DNA of 64,000 bases from Sorangium cellulosum (GTDB taxonomy: Bacteria; Myxococcota_A; Polyangia; Polyangiales; Polyangiaceae), in assembly GCF_002950945.1 (NCBI RefSeq), contig NZ_CP012673.1, positions 10,306,501 through 10,370,500 of the forward strand, read 5' to 3'. Within the stretch, counting starts at the first letter, position 1; the number at the start of each line of letters is the position of its first letter. Shown in pieces: positions 25,586 to 34,147 of the stretch. A program made the position numbers and the translations under genes. A model generated the notes under the pieces. That model had not been told where the DNA came from, did not search any database, and saw only the letters and a list, made by a program, of their open reading frames with translations.

Positions 25586-26643
25586 GAGCGCTTCTCCCGG
25601 TCCTTGCGCATCGCGAGCCCGAGCGAGACGCAGAACTGCGCGGCCCGCAGCCGGAGCAGCTCCTGGTTGACTTCCTTCGCTTCCACGGTGATGCGCTCCA
25701 TCGGCTGGATCGGCTCGACGGCCACCCGGGCGCGCCGCCCGATGGCCGCGGGCAGCGCCGGCAGGTTCGAGGATCCGCCGGTCAGGTAGATGCGGTGCAT
25801 GTCGCCCTCACCGCTCGTGGCCAGGAAGAAGTCGAGCGAGCGCTGGATCTCGCCGGCGATCGAGTCGCACACCTGCTCGATGGTCTCGATGACCTGCGCG
25901 GGCACGCCGCCCGGGCCCGAGGTGACGCTCGCGCATTTGAACTCCTCGGCCTGCTCGAAGCTGATGCCGAGCTTCCGCTGGATCTGCTCGGTGATGTAGT
26001 TGCCGCCGTTGCCGATGTCGCGGGTGAACGCGCTGGCGCCGCGCGACACGATGTTGATCGAGGCGAGGCTCGCGCCGACGTTGATGATCGCGAACGTCTG
26101 GTCCGGCGGGATGCCGCGGTTCACCTCGAACAGGTTCTGCACGGTGAACGCGTCGATGTCGACCACCATGGGCTTGAGCTTCGCGGTCCTGGCGATCTGG
26201 GTGTAATCGTTGATCTCGTCGCGCTTCGCGGCGACGAGCAGGAGGTCCATCTGCCCGGCCTCGGGGCGGCGGCGCAGCACCTCGTAGTCGACGTGAACGT
26301 CCTTGATGTCGAACGGGATGTGCTGCTCGGCCTCCCACTGGATCTGCTCGTCGAGCTCGGCGGCCGTCATGAGCGGCACCGTGATCTTGCGGATGATGAC
26401 GGCCTGCCCGCTGATGCTGAGCGCGATCTCGCGCTGCCGGATCTTGGCCTCGGAGAAGGCGCGGCCGAGCGCCTCGACGATGGCCTGCGCGTTCATGACA
26501 TGGCCGTCGACGATGGCCTGAGGCGCGAGCGGCGCGTAGCCGAGCCGCACGAGGCCGTAGCCTTTGCGGCCCTCCTTGATCTGCGCGATCTTGATCGCGC
26601 TCGATCCGATGTCGACCCCGACCAAGTTCCTGCCTTCCGACAT
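25582..26643 (-). CDS. pilM: Type IV pilus cytoplasmic protein PilM
   Basis: 353 residues, actin-like ATPase fold of the FtsA/PilM family. The phosphate-1 loop is VGVDIGSSAIKIAQIK near the N-terminus, the phosphate-2 loop is INVGASLASINIV, and the adenosine loop is YLTGGSSNLPAL. PilM binds the PilN tail and couples the cytoplasmic ATPases to the envelope complex, driving pilus-based (S-type) motility in myxobacteria. It is the first gene of the pilMNOPQ operon; the motor genes pilB, pilT and pilC are not in the window. Confidence 0.96.
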   Translation of the reverse strand: MSEGRNLVGVDIGSSAIKIAQIKEGRKGYGLVRLGYAPLAPQAIVDGHVMNAQAIVEALGRAFSEAKIRQREIALSISGQAVIIRKITVPLMTAAELDEQIQWEAEQHIPFDIKDVHVDYEVLRRRPEAGQMDLLLVAAKRDEINDYTQIARTAKLKPMVVDIDAFTVQNLFEVNRGIPPDQTFAIINVGASLASINIVSRGASAFTRDIGNGGNYITEQIQRKLGISFEQAEEFKCASVTSGPGGVPAQVIETIEQVCDSIAGEIQRSLDFFLATSGEGDMHRIYLTGGSSNLPALPAAIGRRARVAVEPIQPMERITVEAKEVNQELLRLRAAQFCVSLGLAMRKDREKRS

Positions 26644-26962
26644 CCCGTCCGTCCTGGTCCACGCCCGCGCTGGTGGAGCTGGAGACGAGCGCGCCTCCGG
26701 GCGGCGTTGCCCGGCGCGCGCGCTCCCTTATGCCTGATTGCTCGAGCCCGAGAGTACTCGCGCCCGATCTCTTGAGTCCGATCCCTTGCGACCGCTTCCG
26801 ACGAAGCTTCGCACCACCGCCGATCTCGGGGCAAAAAACCGCTTTACGCTCGCCTCTCGCCCGCCTATCGAAGCCCGATACACGGCGCGGCGCCCCCGGT
26901 AACGCCGGCCGGCGCGCGCCAGCCCAGGGTAGCACCGTCCGGGGCTCGGTCGTCGGGCACGG
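26644..26962. other. Divergent promoter region between pilM and the LysM gene
   Basis: 319 bp serving both pilMNOPQ and the rightward LysM gene. An imperfect inverted repeat (about 26688-26722, centred on GGGCGGCGTTGCCC) lies about 50 bp before pilM. The middle (26735-26870) is less GC-rich and includes an A-run, as expected for promoters. No clear -35/-10 pair could be fixed. Confidence 0.5.
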
Positions 26963-28192
26963 ATGACGACAGGTCAGAGTCCCCTCATGCATCCGGACTT
27001 CTTCCGTTTCTTCGGCGCCGGCGGTCCCCTCACCGCTCCCGCCGTCGCCGCGATGGCTCCTCGTCCGCAGCCGATTGCACCTCGCCGTCCTGGATCCGTG
27101 GCGCGCCGGGCGCTCGCCGCCCTCACGGCCGCCGTCCTCCTGGTCGCCGCGCCGGGGGCGGCGCTGGCCGAGGAGGGCCAGCACACCGTCTACGCGGGCC
27201 AGACGCTCGGCAAGATCGCGAAGCGGTACCGGATCACGGTCGACGAGCTCCGCGAGGCGAACGGGCTCAAGCCTGGCCAGCGGATCCACCCCGGCCTCGT
27301 CCTTGTCATTCCCGAGCGGGGCAAACCCGGCGCGCGCGCGGCCGTCGGGCCGAACCGGCCGGCCGCGCTCCGCCGGGAGCCGGAGCGGAGCCGCGGCGCC
27401 AGCAAGGACGTGCGGGTCGCCAAGGAGCGGGCCGACCGGCCCGTTCCGCTGGGCAAAGGCGCGATGAAGCGGGACGCGAAGGCCACGCCGCCGAACAAGC
27501 GGTACACGCAGCGGCCCAAGCGCCCCGGGTGGGTGCGCCTCGTGCGCGGCGCCGAGCGGCTCGAGCTCCAGCTGCTCACGCCGAAGGGCCGCCTCGTCTC
27601 CAAGGCCCTCCCCAAGCTCAGCCGGCTGATGCGCGCGTCGCCCACCGCCTCCATCCCCATCGATCCGCGGCTCGCCACGCTGATCGGCATGGTGAGCAAC
27701 CACTTCGGCGGCCGACCCATCCGCGTCGTGAGCGGTTATCGCCCTTACTCCCCCACCCAGTACACCCCCCACTCGAACCACAACTTCGGGCGCGCGATCG
27801 ATTTCATGGTGGAAGGTGTGCCCAACACGGTGGTCCGCGATTTCTGCAGGGGGTTCAGGAACGCAGGTGTGGGGTATTATCCCAACTCAACCTTTGTTCA
27901 CCTGGACGTTCGATCAGACAAGGTCTACTGGGTGGATTATTCGGGTCCCGGAGAACCCCCGCGGTACGAGGGCGCGAGGGGCTCTGTCGCCGCGGACGAG
28001 GCGGCGCGCGACGTGCCGTTGTCGGCCGAGGAAGAGGTGTACGGGTCGGGTGGCGCCCGCGCCCCCGAGCCGCAACCTGGCGAATCTCCAGGAACAAATC
28101 AGGGCGTGGGGCGCGGCAGCGACGGCGCGCAGAAGGCGCCGGCTTCGGGTTCACCTGCCCCTGCGCCTGGCGCCTCCCCGACGGGGATGTGA
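26963..28192 (+). CDS. LysM protein with DUF882/peptidase M15-like domain
   Basis: 409 residues. A hydrophobic segment ending in LAEEG (about 50-70) should be a signal peptide or anchor; the start may be one of the later Met codons (residue 9 or 31). A LysM peptidoglycan-binding domain covers about 74-117 (HTVYAGQTLGKIAKRYRITVDELREANGL). The catalytic domain (about 230-330) has VVSGYRPY, SNHNFGRAIDFMV and FVHLDVR, giving the His/Asp/His zinc site of YcbK-like DUF882 enzymes. It likely cuts or trims peptidoglycan peptides. A disordered acidic-to-Pro/Gly tail of about 70 residues ends the protein. Confidence 0.88.
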   Translation: MTTGQSPLMHPDFFRFFGAGGPLTAPAVAAMAPRPQPIAPRRPGSVARRALAALTAAVLLVAAPGAALAEEGQHTVYAGQTLGKIAKRYRITVDELREANGLKPGQRIHPGLVLVIPERGKPGARAAVGPNRPAALRREPERSRGASKDVRVAKERADRPVPLGKGAMKRDAKATPPNKRYTQRPKRPGWVRLVRGAERLELQLLTPKGRLVSKALPKLSRLMRASPTASIPIDPRLATLIGMVSNHFGGRPIRVVSGYRPYSPTQYTPHSNHNFGRAIDFMVEGVPNTVVRDFCRGFRNAGVGYYPNSTFVHLDVRSDKVYWVDYSGPGEPPRYEGARGSVAADEAARDVPLSAEEEVYGSGGARAPEPQPGESPGTNQGVGRGSDGAQKAPASGSPAPAPGASPTGM

Positions 28193-28299
28193 GCTGCCCA
28201 GCGCATTGGAAATAATCCACACACTGAACATTCGCACCAGACACAATTGCGCGGCTCTTCCTTGCACGCTGCGAGAGTTGTGGCACCAATCCACCTCAC

Positions 28300-29289
28300 G
28301 TGCAGCAATCGACCCGACTGCAGCAGGGGGGGCTCCCTCCTCCCAGGTCACTCCTTCCATGTTGTGATGGGGAGGAATTCGACCAGCCGGGCGTCGTGGG
28401 CACCCCGTGCCCGATCGTCGCCTGTGACGGCGCACCGATCGAGGTGCCGGTCGCGGTGCATGCAGCCCTGAGGAGCGCGGCGCCGCTGTCCGACGCGGGC
28501 GACGCGCTGGATCTCTGGGAGTCCGAGGAAACGACGTCAACCTGTGCGCACGATGTCTGGGAGACCGCGGAGTCCGCGTCCCCCTGCACGTACGACGGGT
28601 GCTGGGACCCTGGGGCGCCGGCCGTGCGCGTGGACGAGCCGCCATGCTGTACCGGCGCGGTCGGCGCGAGCCGGCCGCGAGACCACGAAGCGCCGTGCGC
28701 GCCGCTCCGTCCCGAGGTGCTGCAGGGCTACTTCCCGCTCGTCCGCAAGCTGGTGCGCCAGGTGGCGCGGCACCTGCCGCCCAACGTCCAGCGGGACGAT
28801 CTGCTCGGCGCCGGGCTGCTCGGGCTCGTCGACTCGCTCCGCAAGAACGGAGGCAGCAGCGACGGCGAGACGTTCGCCGGCTACGCGAAGCTCCGGATCC
28901 GCGGCGCGATCGTCGATGAGCTCCGCGCGCAGGACTGGCTCTCCCGGCGGGCGCGCGAGGCGGTCGAGGCCGAGGCCGAGGCCGCCGGCAAGGTGGGCGC
29001 GGGGACCGTCTTCGTGAGCCTGAGCGAGGTGACCCCGACCGAGGAGTCGGTGCACATGTCGGGCGAGGACGACCCGATCGAGGCCATGGCGGCGCGCGCC
29101 ACCCAGCGGGCCCTGGCCGGCGCGATCGCGCAGCTCCCGGAGCGGGAGCGGCGCGTGATCGGCATGTACTACTTCGAGGGGGCGAAGCTGAAGGACATCG
29201 GCGCGGAGCTCGGGGTCGGCGAGCCGCGCGTGTCGCAGCTGCACACGCGCGCGCTCGGCATGCTGCGCGGCCTCCTGTCCCAGGCCTGA
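28300..29289 (+). CDS. FliA/WhiG-like sigma factor with Cys-rich N-terminal extension
   Basis: The C-terminal part (about 140-329) is a sigma-70 family factor: region 2 with YFPLVRKLVRQVARHLPPNVQRDDLLGAGLLGLVDSLRK, an RxRGAIVDELRAQDW segment typical of FliA/SigF/WhiG, and region 4 with LPERERRVIGMYYFEGAKLKDIGAELGVGEPRVSQLHTRAL. The first about 140 residues contain some ten cysteines, including two CC pairs, and resemble no sigma region. GTG at 28300 is the longest start; a GTG at 28396 is also possible, so the extension is uncertain. If real it could bind metal or sense redox state. Confidence 0.8.
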   Translation: MQQSTRLQQGGLPPPRSLLPCCDGEEFDQPGVVGTPCPIVACDGAPIEVPVAVHAALRSAAPLSDAGDALDLWESEETTSTCAHDVWETAESASPCTYDGCWDPGAPAVRVDEPPCCTGAVGASRPRDHEAPCAPLRPEVLQGYFPLVRKLVRQVARHLPPNVQRDDLLGAGLLGLVDSLRKNGGSSDGETFAGYAKLRIRGAIVDELRAQDWLSRRAREAVEAEAEAAGKVGAGTVFVSLSEVTPTEESVHMSGEDDPIEAMAARATQRALAGAIAQLPERERRVIGMYYFEGAKLKDIGAELGVGEPRVSQLHTRALGMLRGLLSQA

Positions 29290-29295
29290 GCGCGC

Positions 29296-31878
29296 TCAGG
29301 GGGCGAGCCGGCGCGCCCGGCCGGACATCGCGACGCCGACGGCGTAGAGCGACGTCTCCTCGTACGTCGGCTGCAGGCCAGGGTCGCCGGAGGCGCGGTG
29401 CACGAACGCGTTGCGGTGCGCGCCGCGGTCGAGCGCGACCACGCGCGCGCAGCCGAGGTCGAGCAGCGCCTCGGTCGTCGCCTCGTCGCTGTCGAACGTC
29501 GTCGTCGCCGTGAGGAGCGTGCCGTCGTCGAGCACACAGGCGGCGCCGCGCCGGCGCATCGTGCCGATCTCGCGCGCCTCGGGCCGGAGCCTGCCGTCGT
29601 CGGCGGTGAGCGGCAGCTCGGTGGCGTCGGTGTCCGGGGTGAGATCGACGCGGCCGGCGGCGCGGATCTCCAGGCGGCCGTCGCGGACGAGCAGCAGGCC
29701 GCCCTCGCCCCGGAAGCGAAGCCCGATCGTGCCGGCCACGGCGAGCCCGCGCGGGCCGCGCCTGCGCCCGACGCCGACGCCGATCGCCGCGAGCACCCGC
29801 TCCGCCTCGCCGTCCGGCAGCGCGGTGGCGAGCACCGGGGCGCTCCGGGGCGAGATCTCGCGAGAGCCGGCGCGGAGGCGGAAGAGGAAGCGATCCGGCG
29901 CGAAGCTGACGACGCGGACCTGGGCGCCGAGGTGCACGACGTCGACCGAGTGCACGGCCGGGAGCCAGGTGGGGTACGGCTGCGCGGCGCGGTCCACGGA
30001 CCAGGACAGGCCGCCCGGCAGCGACGGCGCCGGGTCAGACCCGCGCGCGACGAGGTAGAGGAAGGCGTCGGGCGAGGCGGACAGGAGGCGCTCCGGCTCG
30101 AGCGACATCGCGGGCAGGAGGCGCTCGGCGCCCAGGCCGCCGCCCTCGCGCGGGCTGACGAAGGCGAAGCCGAGCGGGGACGGCGCCCTGCCCAGCGACA
30201 GGCCCGCCGCGCACCCGGCGCGGCGGAGCGCCGCGGTGAGGGTGGCGGCGTCGAGGGCCTTGCCCCAGGCGTGGATGACGAAGCCGCGCTCGGTCATGCA
30301 CAGCGCGGCGCGCTCGACGAGGAGGTCGTCGTCGCCGCCCGGCAGGAGCCCCGGGCCCTGCCAGAGCGCCCAGACCGGGCGCTGCGCCTCGGCGCCGGAC
30401 GGCCACGCGCCGAAGAGGGGCCGGCCGTTGCGGTCGACGGCGAGCGAGGCGGCCCCCTCGACCGGCGGCACGAGCGCGCGGCCCTCCACGACCACGCCGA
30501 GCGCGCCCGCGGCGCCGCCGGACGGAGAGAGGCCGCCCGCGCGGGCGCCGAGGCCGATCGCGCCCACGATGACGGGCAGCGCCCGCTCGGGGAGCCGGCC
30601 GGTGCCGCGCGGGCCGATCGCCGGCCTGGGCGCGTCGAAGCCCGCTTGCAGGTCGAACGCGACGCGCCGCGTGTCGATCGCGAGCAGGTGGACGCGCCGG
30701 CGCGGGTGCTCCGGATCGGGACGGACGAACGTCGCCGCGAACGCGCCCGCCGGCGGCTGCGGCGTGTCGCCGCCCGCGCCCGGCAGCGGGCGCGCGGCCG
30801 GCGAGGGCACCAGGGACCAGACGCCCTCGCCGGGGAGCGGGGGAGAGACCGCGGGGGCGACGGGCGGCGGCGGCCAGAGCGAAGGCAGCCCCGGAGGCAC
30901 GGGCTCCGCGGGGACAGGGACGCCCGGACCCGCGGGCACGTCCTCGGGCGCGGCGCGCAACGCCGCGCTCGCCACCGACCGCGCGGCGAGCGCGATCCGC
31001 TCCACCGCGGCGGCCGCATCCGGGCCGAGCAGGCGCCCGGCGGACGACCCCGCGAGCTCCAGGAACGAAGGCACACGGCGCGGGACGTGGTGCGCGCGGG
31101 CGCCGAACGGATCGTTGCCGCCCGTGTCGAGCTCGCCCGTGCTCGCGTTGAGGGCCGCCGGCAGCGCCTCCGGGCCGAGCGCCATCACGAGCGCCTCGTC
31201 GGCGAGGTCGAGCCGCGCCGACGCGGGGGGCCTCTCGAACGAGATCTCGATGCGCGACACGCCGCCCGCGGCCCCGGCCTCGAGCCAGCCGGCGATCGCC
31301 GCGCGGAGCCGCTCGCCGGCGGGCCGCGCCTGCCGGTCCACGTCGCCGCCGAGATCGAGCAGCGCGATGCCTTGCACGGCGCCGGAGGCGGAGGTGGTCA
31401 CCGCGACGCGGCGGCCGCGGGCCACGAGGTGGCGGTCGTCGCCGAGCGGCGTCTCGGTCAGGTTGCGCACGCCGCTCAGGCTCACCGGCCGGCCGGAGCG
31501 GGTGAGCCGCACGCGGGCGCGGTACAGATCGGCGGCGCCGCGGCCGTCCGGCGTGCGCTCGGCCTCCGACGCGCCCGTCCCGCGCTCGGCCTCCGCCTCA
31601 CGCCCGGCGTCCGGCGCGCCCGGCACGCCGACGAACAGCACCCGCCGGCCGATCAGCGCGTCGTGCAGGAACCCGCCGCGCTCCTCCCAGACGAAATCGT
31701 CAGGGCTGACGGCGCCGCCGATGGCCTGCCCGAGCATCCCGGCGATCGCGTCCGCGGTCCGCGCCGGCGGGGGCGGCGTCGCGAGCCGCGCGACGAGCCC
31801 GAGCGCGGCCACGCCGAGCGCCACCGGGAGCCGGCCGCGGAGGTGATCGACCCGTGAGGAGGGCGGTCGCTCGGTCAT
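29296..31878 (-). CDS. Large membrane-anchored protein of unknown function
   Basis: 860 residues. A single N-terminal transmembrane helix (about 16-35, LPVALGVAALGLVARL) is followed by a long extracytoplasmic region with low-complexity Pro/Ala/Gly linkers near 305-355. I recognise no domain. Repeating beta-type stretches (FVWEERGGFLHDALIGRRVLF, VHLLAIDTRRVAFDLQAGF, RVVSFAPDRFLFRLRAG) suggest a modular beta-rich protein. Cysteines are very few. Its start overlaps the stop of the Kal-Kce fusion gene by 4 bp (ATGA), so the two are translationally coupled, which is unexpected. It converges on the sigma factor gene with 6 bp between. Confidence 0.75.
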   Translation of the reverse strand: MTERPPSSRVDHLRGRLPVALGVAALGLVARLATPPPPARTADAIAGMLGQAIGGAVSPDDFVWEERGGFLHDALIGRRVLFVGVPGAPDAGREAEAERGTGASEAERTPDGRGAADLYRARVRLTRSGRPVSLSGVRNLTETPLGDDRHLVARGRRVAVTTSASGAVQGIALLDLGGDVDRQARPAGERLRAAIAGWLEAGAAGGVSRIEISFERPPASARLDLADEALVMALGPEALPAALNASTGELDTGGNDPFGARAHHVPRRVPSFLELAGSSAGRLLGPDAAAAVERIALAARSVASAALRAAPEDVPAGPGVPVPAEPVPPGLPSLWPPPPVAPAVSPPLPGEGVWSLVPSPAARPLPGAGGDTPQPPAGAFAATFVRPDPEHPRRRVHLLAIDTRRVAFDLQAGFDAPRPAIGPRGTGRLPERALPVIVGAIGLGARAGGLSPSGGAAGALGVVVEGRALVPPVEGAASLAVDRNGRPLFGAWPSGAEAQRPVWALWQGPGLLPGGDDDLLVERAALCMTERGFVIHAWGKALDAATLTAALRRAGCAAGLSLGRAPSPLGFAFVSPREGGGLGAERLLPAMSLEPERLLSASPDAFLYLVARGSDPAPSLPGGLSWSVDRAAQPYPTWLPAVHSVDVVHLGAQVRVVSFAPDRFLFRLRAGSREISPRSAPVLATALPDGEAERVLAAIGVGVGRRRGPRGLAVAGTIGLRFRGEGGLLLVRDGRLEIRAAGRVDLTPDTDATELPLTADDGRLRPEAREIGTMRRRGAACVLDDGTLLTATTTFDSDEATTEALLDLGCARVVALDRGAHRNAFVHRASGDPGLQPTYEETSLYAVGVAMSGRARRLAP

Positions 31879-33257
31879 CCCTGCGCGCGCGCGCTCCCTC
31901 CGTCGGCCGCGCCGTCGTGGCCCGCGGCGGCGCGCGGGCGGATCCCGAGCAGCGCGCGGGCGCGGTCGGGGTCGACCACCTCGCGGCCGATGCTGCGCGC
32001 GTAGGCGGCGGCGCGCGCCACGAGCGGCGCGCTCCCCTCGGCCAGCACGCCCTTCTCCAGGTAGATGTTGTCCTCCAGCCCGACGCGGGCGTGCCCGCCG
32101 AGCCGCATCGCGAGCTCGGTCATCGGGCGCTGGTGGCGGCCGACCGCCGCCACGCCCCAGGTCGCGCCGGACGGGATCTGGCTGATCATGAACCGGAGCA
32201 CGTCCTCGCGCGCGGCGATGCCGCCGGGCACCCCGAGCACGAACTGGAAGTGGAGCGGCTCGGCGAGGTGCCCCTCGGCGAGCAAGCTGAGCGCCTCATG
32301 GATATGGCCCACCTCATAGCACTCGAGCTCGGGGACGCTCCCCGCCGCGCGGATGCGGGCCGCCATGTCCCGGATGAGCGGCCGGGTGTTGTCGAAGATC
32401 CCGTCGCCGAAGTTGAGCGTGCCGCAGTTCAAGGTCGCCATCTCGGGCTCGCAGAGCAGCGGCTCGGCGCGCTCGTCGACGCCCATCCCGACGGCGCCGC
32501 CGGTCGACGTCTGGACGATGACGTCGGTCTTCTCGGCGATGGCGGCGATCGCCTCGGCGAACAGCGCGCGCGACTGGCTCGGCGACCCGTCCGGGTTCCG
32601 GACGTGCAGGTGGACCACCGCGGCGCCCGCGTCGCGGCAGCGCGCCGCCTCGTCGGCGAGCTCGCGCGCGGTGACGGGCAGGTGCGGCGTCTGCGCCCGG
32701 GTCGTCTCGGCGCCGACGATCGCCGCCGTCAGCACGAGCGCGCTGTGCGGCGGCGTGACGATGATCCGGGGGGGCGGCGTGATGATCGGCCGCGGCTCCG
32801 GGAGCTGCGCGTGCTCCGGCGGCGGCGCCGACAGGGCCGGCAGGACGAGGCGCGGCCGGCGCTGGAGCTCCTTCGGGACGACGCAGGTGCCGAGCGCCCG
32901 GCAGACGATGACGGGCTCGGGCAGCGCGTCCGCCGCCGAGGGGGCGACCCCGTCCTCGCGGACGCTGGCGATGACCTTGCGGGCCTCGAAGGCCATGGTG
33001 CGCGACGTGGCGCCGACCTTCGTGACCACCCCGGTCGCCTCGATGAAGTCGCCTGCCCGGACGGGGGCGAGGAACTCCACCGCCTCGTACGCGCGGAAGA
33101 GCCCCTCGTCGCCGTCAAGCCGGATGAGGAGCTCGGTCGCGACATCCCCGAAGAGCCCGAGGATACGCGCGCCGTCACACAGCTCCCCCGCGTAATGTGC
33201 ATCGTGCGCGCCCATCCTGACGCGCAGCGTGACCGTGAGACCAACCCCTGTGCTCAT
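31875..33257 (-). CDS. Fused 3-aminobutyryl-CoA ammonia-lyase (Kal) and keto-acid cleavage enzyme (Kce/BKACE)
   Basis: 460 residues in two parts. Residues about 1-130 match the hotdog-fold Kal enzyme of lysine fermentation (GAHDAHYAGELCDGARILGLFGDVATELLIRLDGDEGLF, APVRAGDFIEA). After a Pro-rich linker, about 165-440 form a BKACE/DUF849 TIM barrel with the zinc ligands His216 and His218 in VVHLHVRNPDG and the ECYEVGHI segment. Kce condenses acetyl-CoA with 3-keto-5-aminohexanoate, giving acetoacetate and 3-aminobutyryl-CoA, which Kal deaminates to crotonyl-CoA, so the fusion joins two consecutive steps. The BKACE family accepts many keto acids, so the substrate is not certain. Other lysine fermentation genes are absent here. 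Confidence 0.87.
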   Translation of the reverse strand: MSTGVGLTVTLRVRMGAHDAHYAGELCDGARILGLFGDVATELLIRLDGDEGLFRAYEAVEFLAPVRAGDFIEATGVVTKVGATSRTMAFEARKVIASVREDGVAPSAADALPEPVIVCRALGTCVVPKELQRRPRLVLPALSAPPPEHAQLPEPRPIITPPPRIIVTPPHSALVLTAAIVGAETTRAQTPHLPVTARELADEAARCRDAGAAVVHLHVRNPDGSPSQSRALFAEAIAAIAEKTDVIVQTSTGGAVGMGVDERAEPLLCEPEMATLNCGTLNFGDGIFDNTRPLIRDMAARIRAAGSVPELECYEVGHIHEALSLLAEGHLAEPLHFQFVLGVPGGIAAREDVLRFMISQIPSGATWGVAAVGRHQRPMTELAMRLGGHARVGLEDNIYLEKGVLAEGSAPLVARAAAYARSIGREVVDPDRARALLGIRPRAAAGHDGAADGGSARAQG

Positions 33258-33270
33258 GCCGGTGGAGACT

Positions 33271-33298
33271 CAACAGTCGACAGTCGGTAGTCAACAAG
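33271..33298. repeat. Four tandem 7-nt units before uppS
   Basis: CAACAGT, CGACAGT, CGGTAGT and CAACAAG follow one another with a 7-nt period, 19 bp before the uppS start. Short heptamer arrays of this kind are seen in intergenic DNA of many bacteria. A role in uppS expression is unknown. Confidence 0.5.
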
Positions 33299-33316
33299 GG
33301 AAACTCCCCCCCGCCG

Positions 33317-34144
33317 ATGAACCTCGTAGAAGCCAGAAATCTCCCGCGCCACGTCGGAATCATCATGGATGGCAACGGCCGCTGGGCGGAGCTGCGCGGC
33401 GAGCCGCGCGAGGCCGGTCACAAGGCCGGCAGCGCCGCCGTGCGGCGGATCGTGCGCGCCTGCCGCCGGCTCGGCATCGACGCGCTGACCCTGTACGCCT
33501 TCAGCGAACAGAACTGGGCGCGCCCGCCGAGCGAGGTGGACGCCCTGATGGGGCTCCTGCGCGAGTTCCTGATGAGCGAGCGCGGCGAGATCCTCAACAA
33601 CGACATCCGCCTCGTGGCGATCGGCGACATCAGCCGGCTGCCCGAGGGCGTGCGCGGCGTGCTCGACCCGCTCCGCAAGGCGTCGTCCTCGAACGCGAAG
33701 ATGACGCTGGCGCTGGCGCTCTCCTACGGCGCGCGCGAGGAGATCGCCGCCGTGGCGCGCGAGCTCGCGATGGAGGCGGTCGCCGGGAGGCTCGACCCGG
33801 AGTCGATCGACGGCGCGCTGCTCGCCGCGCGGGTGCCGAGCCTGAGCGTGGGCGAGCCGGACCTCATCATCCGCACCGGCGGCGAGCAGCGGCTCTCGAA
33901 CTTCCTCCTCTACGGGGCCGCGTACGCGGAGCTCTCGTTCACCGAGCGGCTGTGGCCGGACTTCACCGAGGACGACTTCTTCGCGGCGATCGCGACGTAC
34001 CAGCAGCGCGCGCGCGGCGTCGAGCCCGCGGGCAGCGCCGAGGGCGGCGGCCGCGAGCCCGCGCGTGCGGGGGGCGCCCCCCCTGCGGATCGGCCGAGGC
34101 GCGCCCGCGAGCTCTCCGCTCACGGCTCGAGGACGGGGGTCTGA
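33317..34144 (+). CDS. uppS: Undecaprenyl diphosphate synthase (cis-prenyltransferase)
   Basis: 275 residues. Family motifs: HVGIIMDGNGRWA with catalytic Asp18, AGHKAGSAAVRRIV, LTLYAFSEQNWARP (FSxENW with Gln for Glu), LSYGAREEI and PDLIIRTGGEQRLSNFLLY, then AELSFTERLWPDF. It condenses eight isopentenyl diphosphates onto farnesyl diphosphate to make the C55 carrier for peptidoglycan and O-antigen. A low-complexity tail of about 35 residues is unusual. It is followed after 3 bp by cdsA, the common uppS-cdsA arrangement. The usual downstream dxr and rseP are missing. Confidence 0.96.
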   Translation: MNLVEARNLPRHVGIIMDGNGRWAELRGEPREAGHKAGSAAVRRIVRACRRLGIDALTLYAFSEQNWARPPSEVDALMGLLREFLMSERGEILNNDIRLVAIGDISRLPEGVRGVLDPLRKASSSNAKMTLALALSYGAREEIAAVARELAMEAVAGRLDPESIDGALLAARVPSLSVGEPDLIIRTGGEQRLSNFLLYGAAYAELSFTERLWPDFTEDDFFAAIATYQQRARGVEPAGSAEGGGREPARAGGAPPADRPRRARELSAHGSRTGV

Positions 34145-34147
34145 CGC

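Noticed and set aside
28193..28299. sigma54-like GTGGCAC before the sigma factor gene
   Set aside because: The TTGC element expected five bases later is missing (CACC instead).
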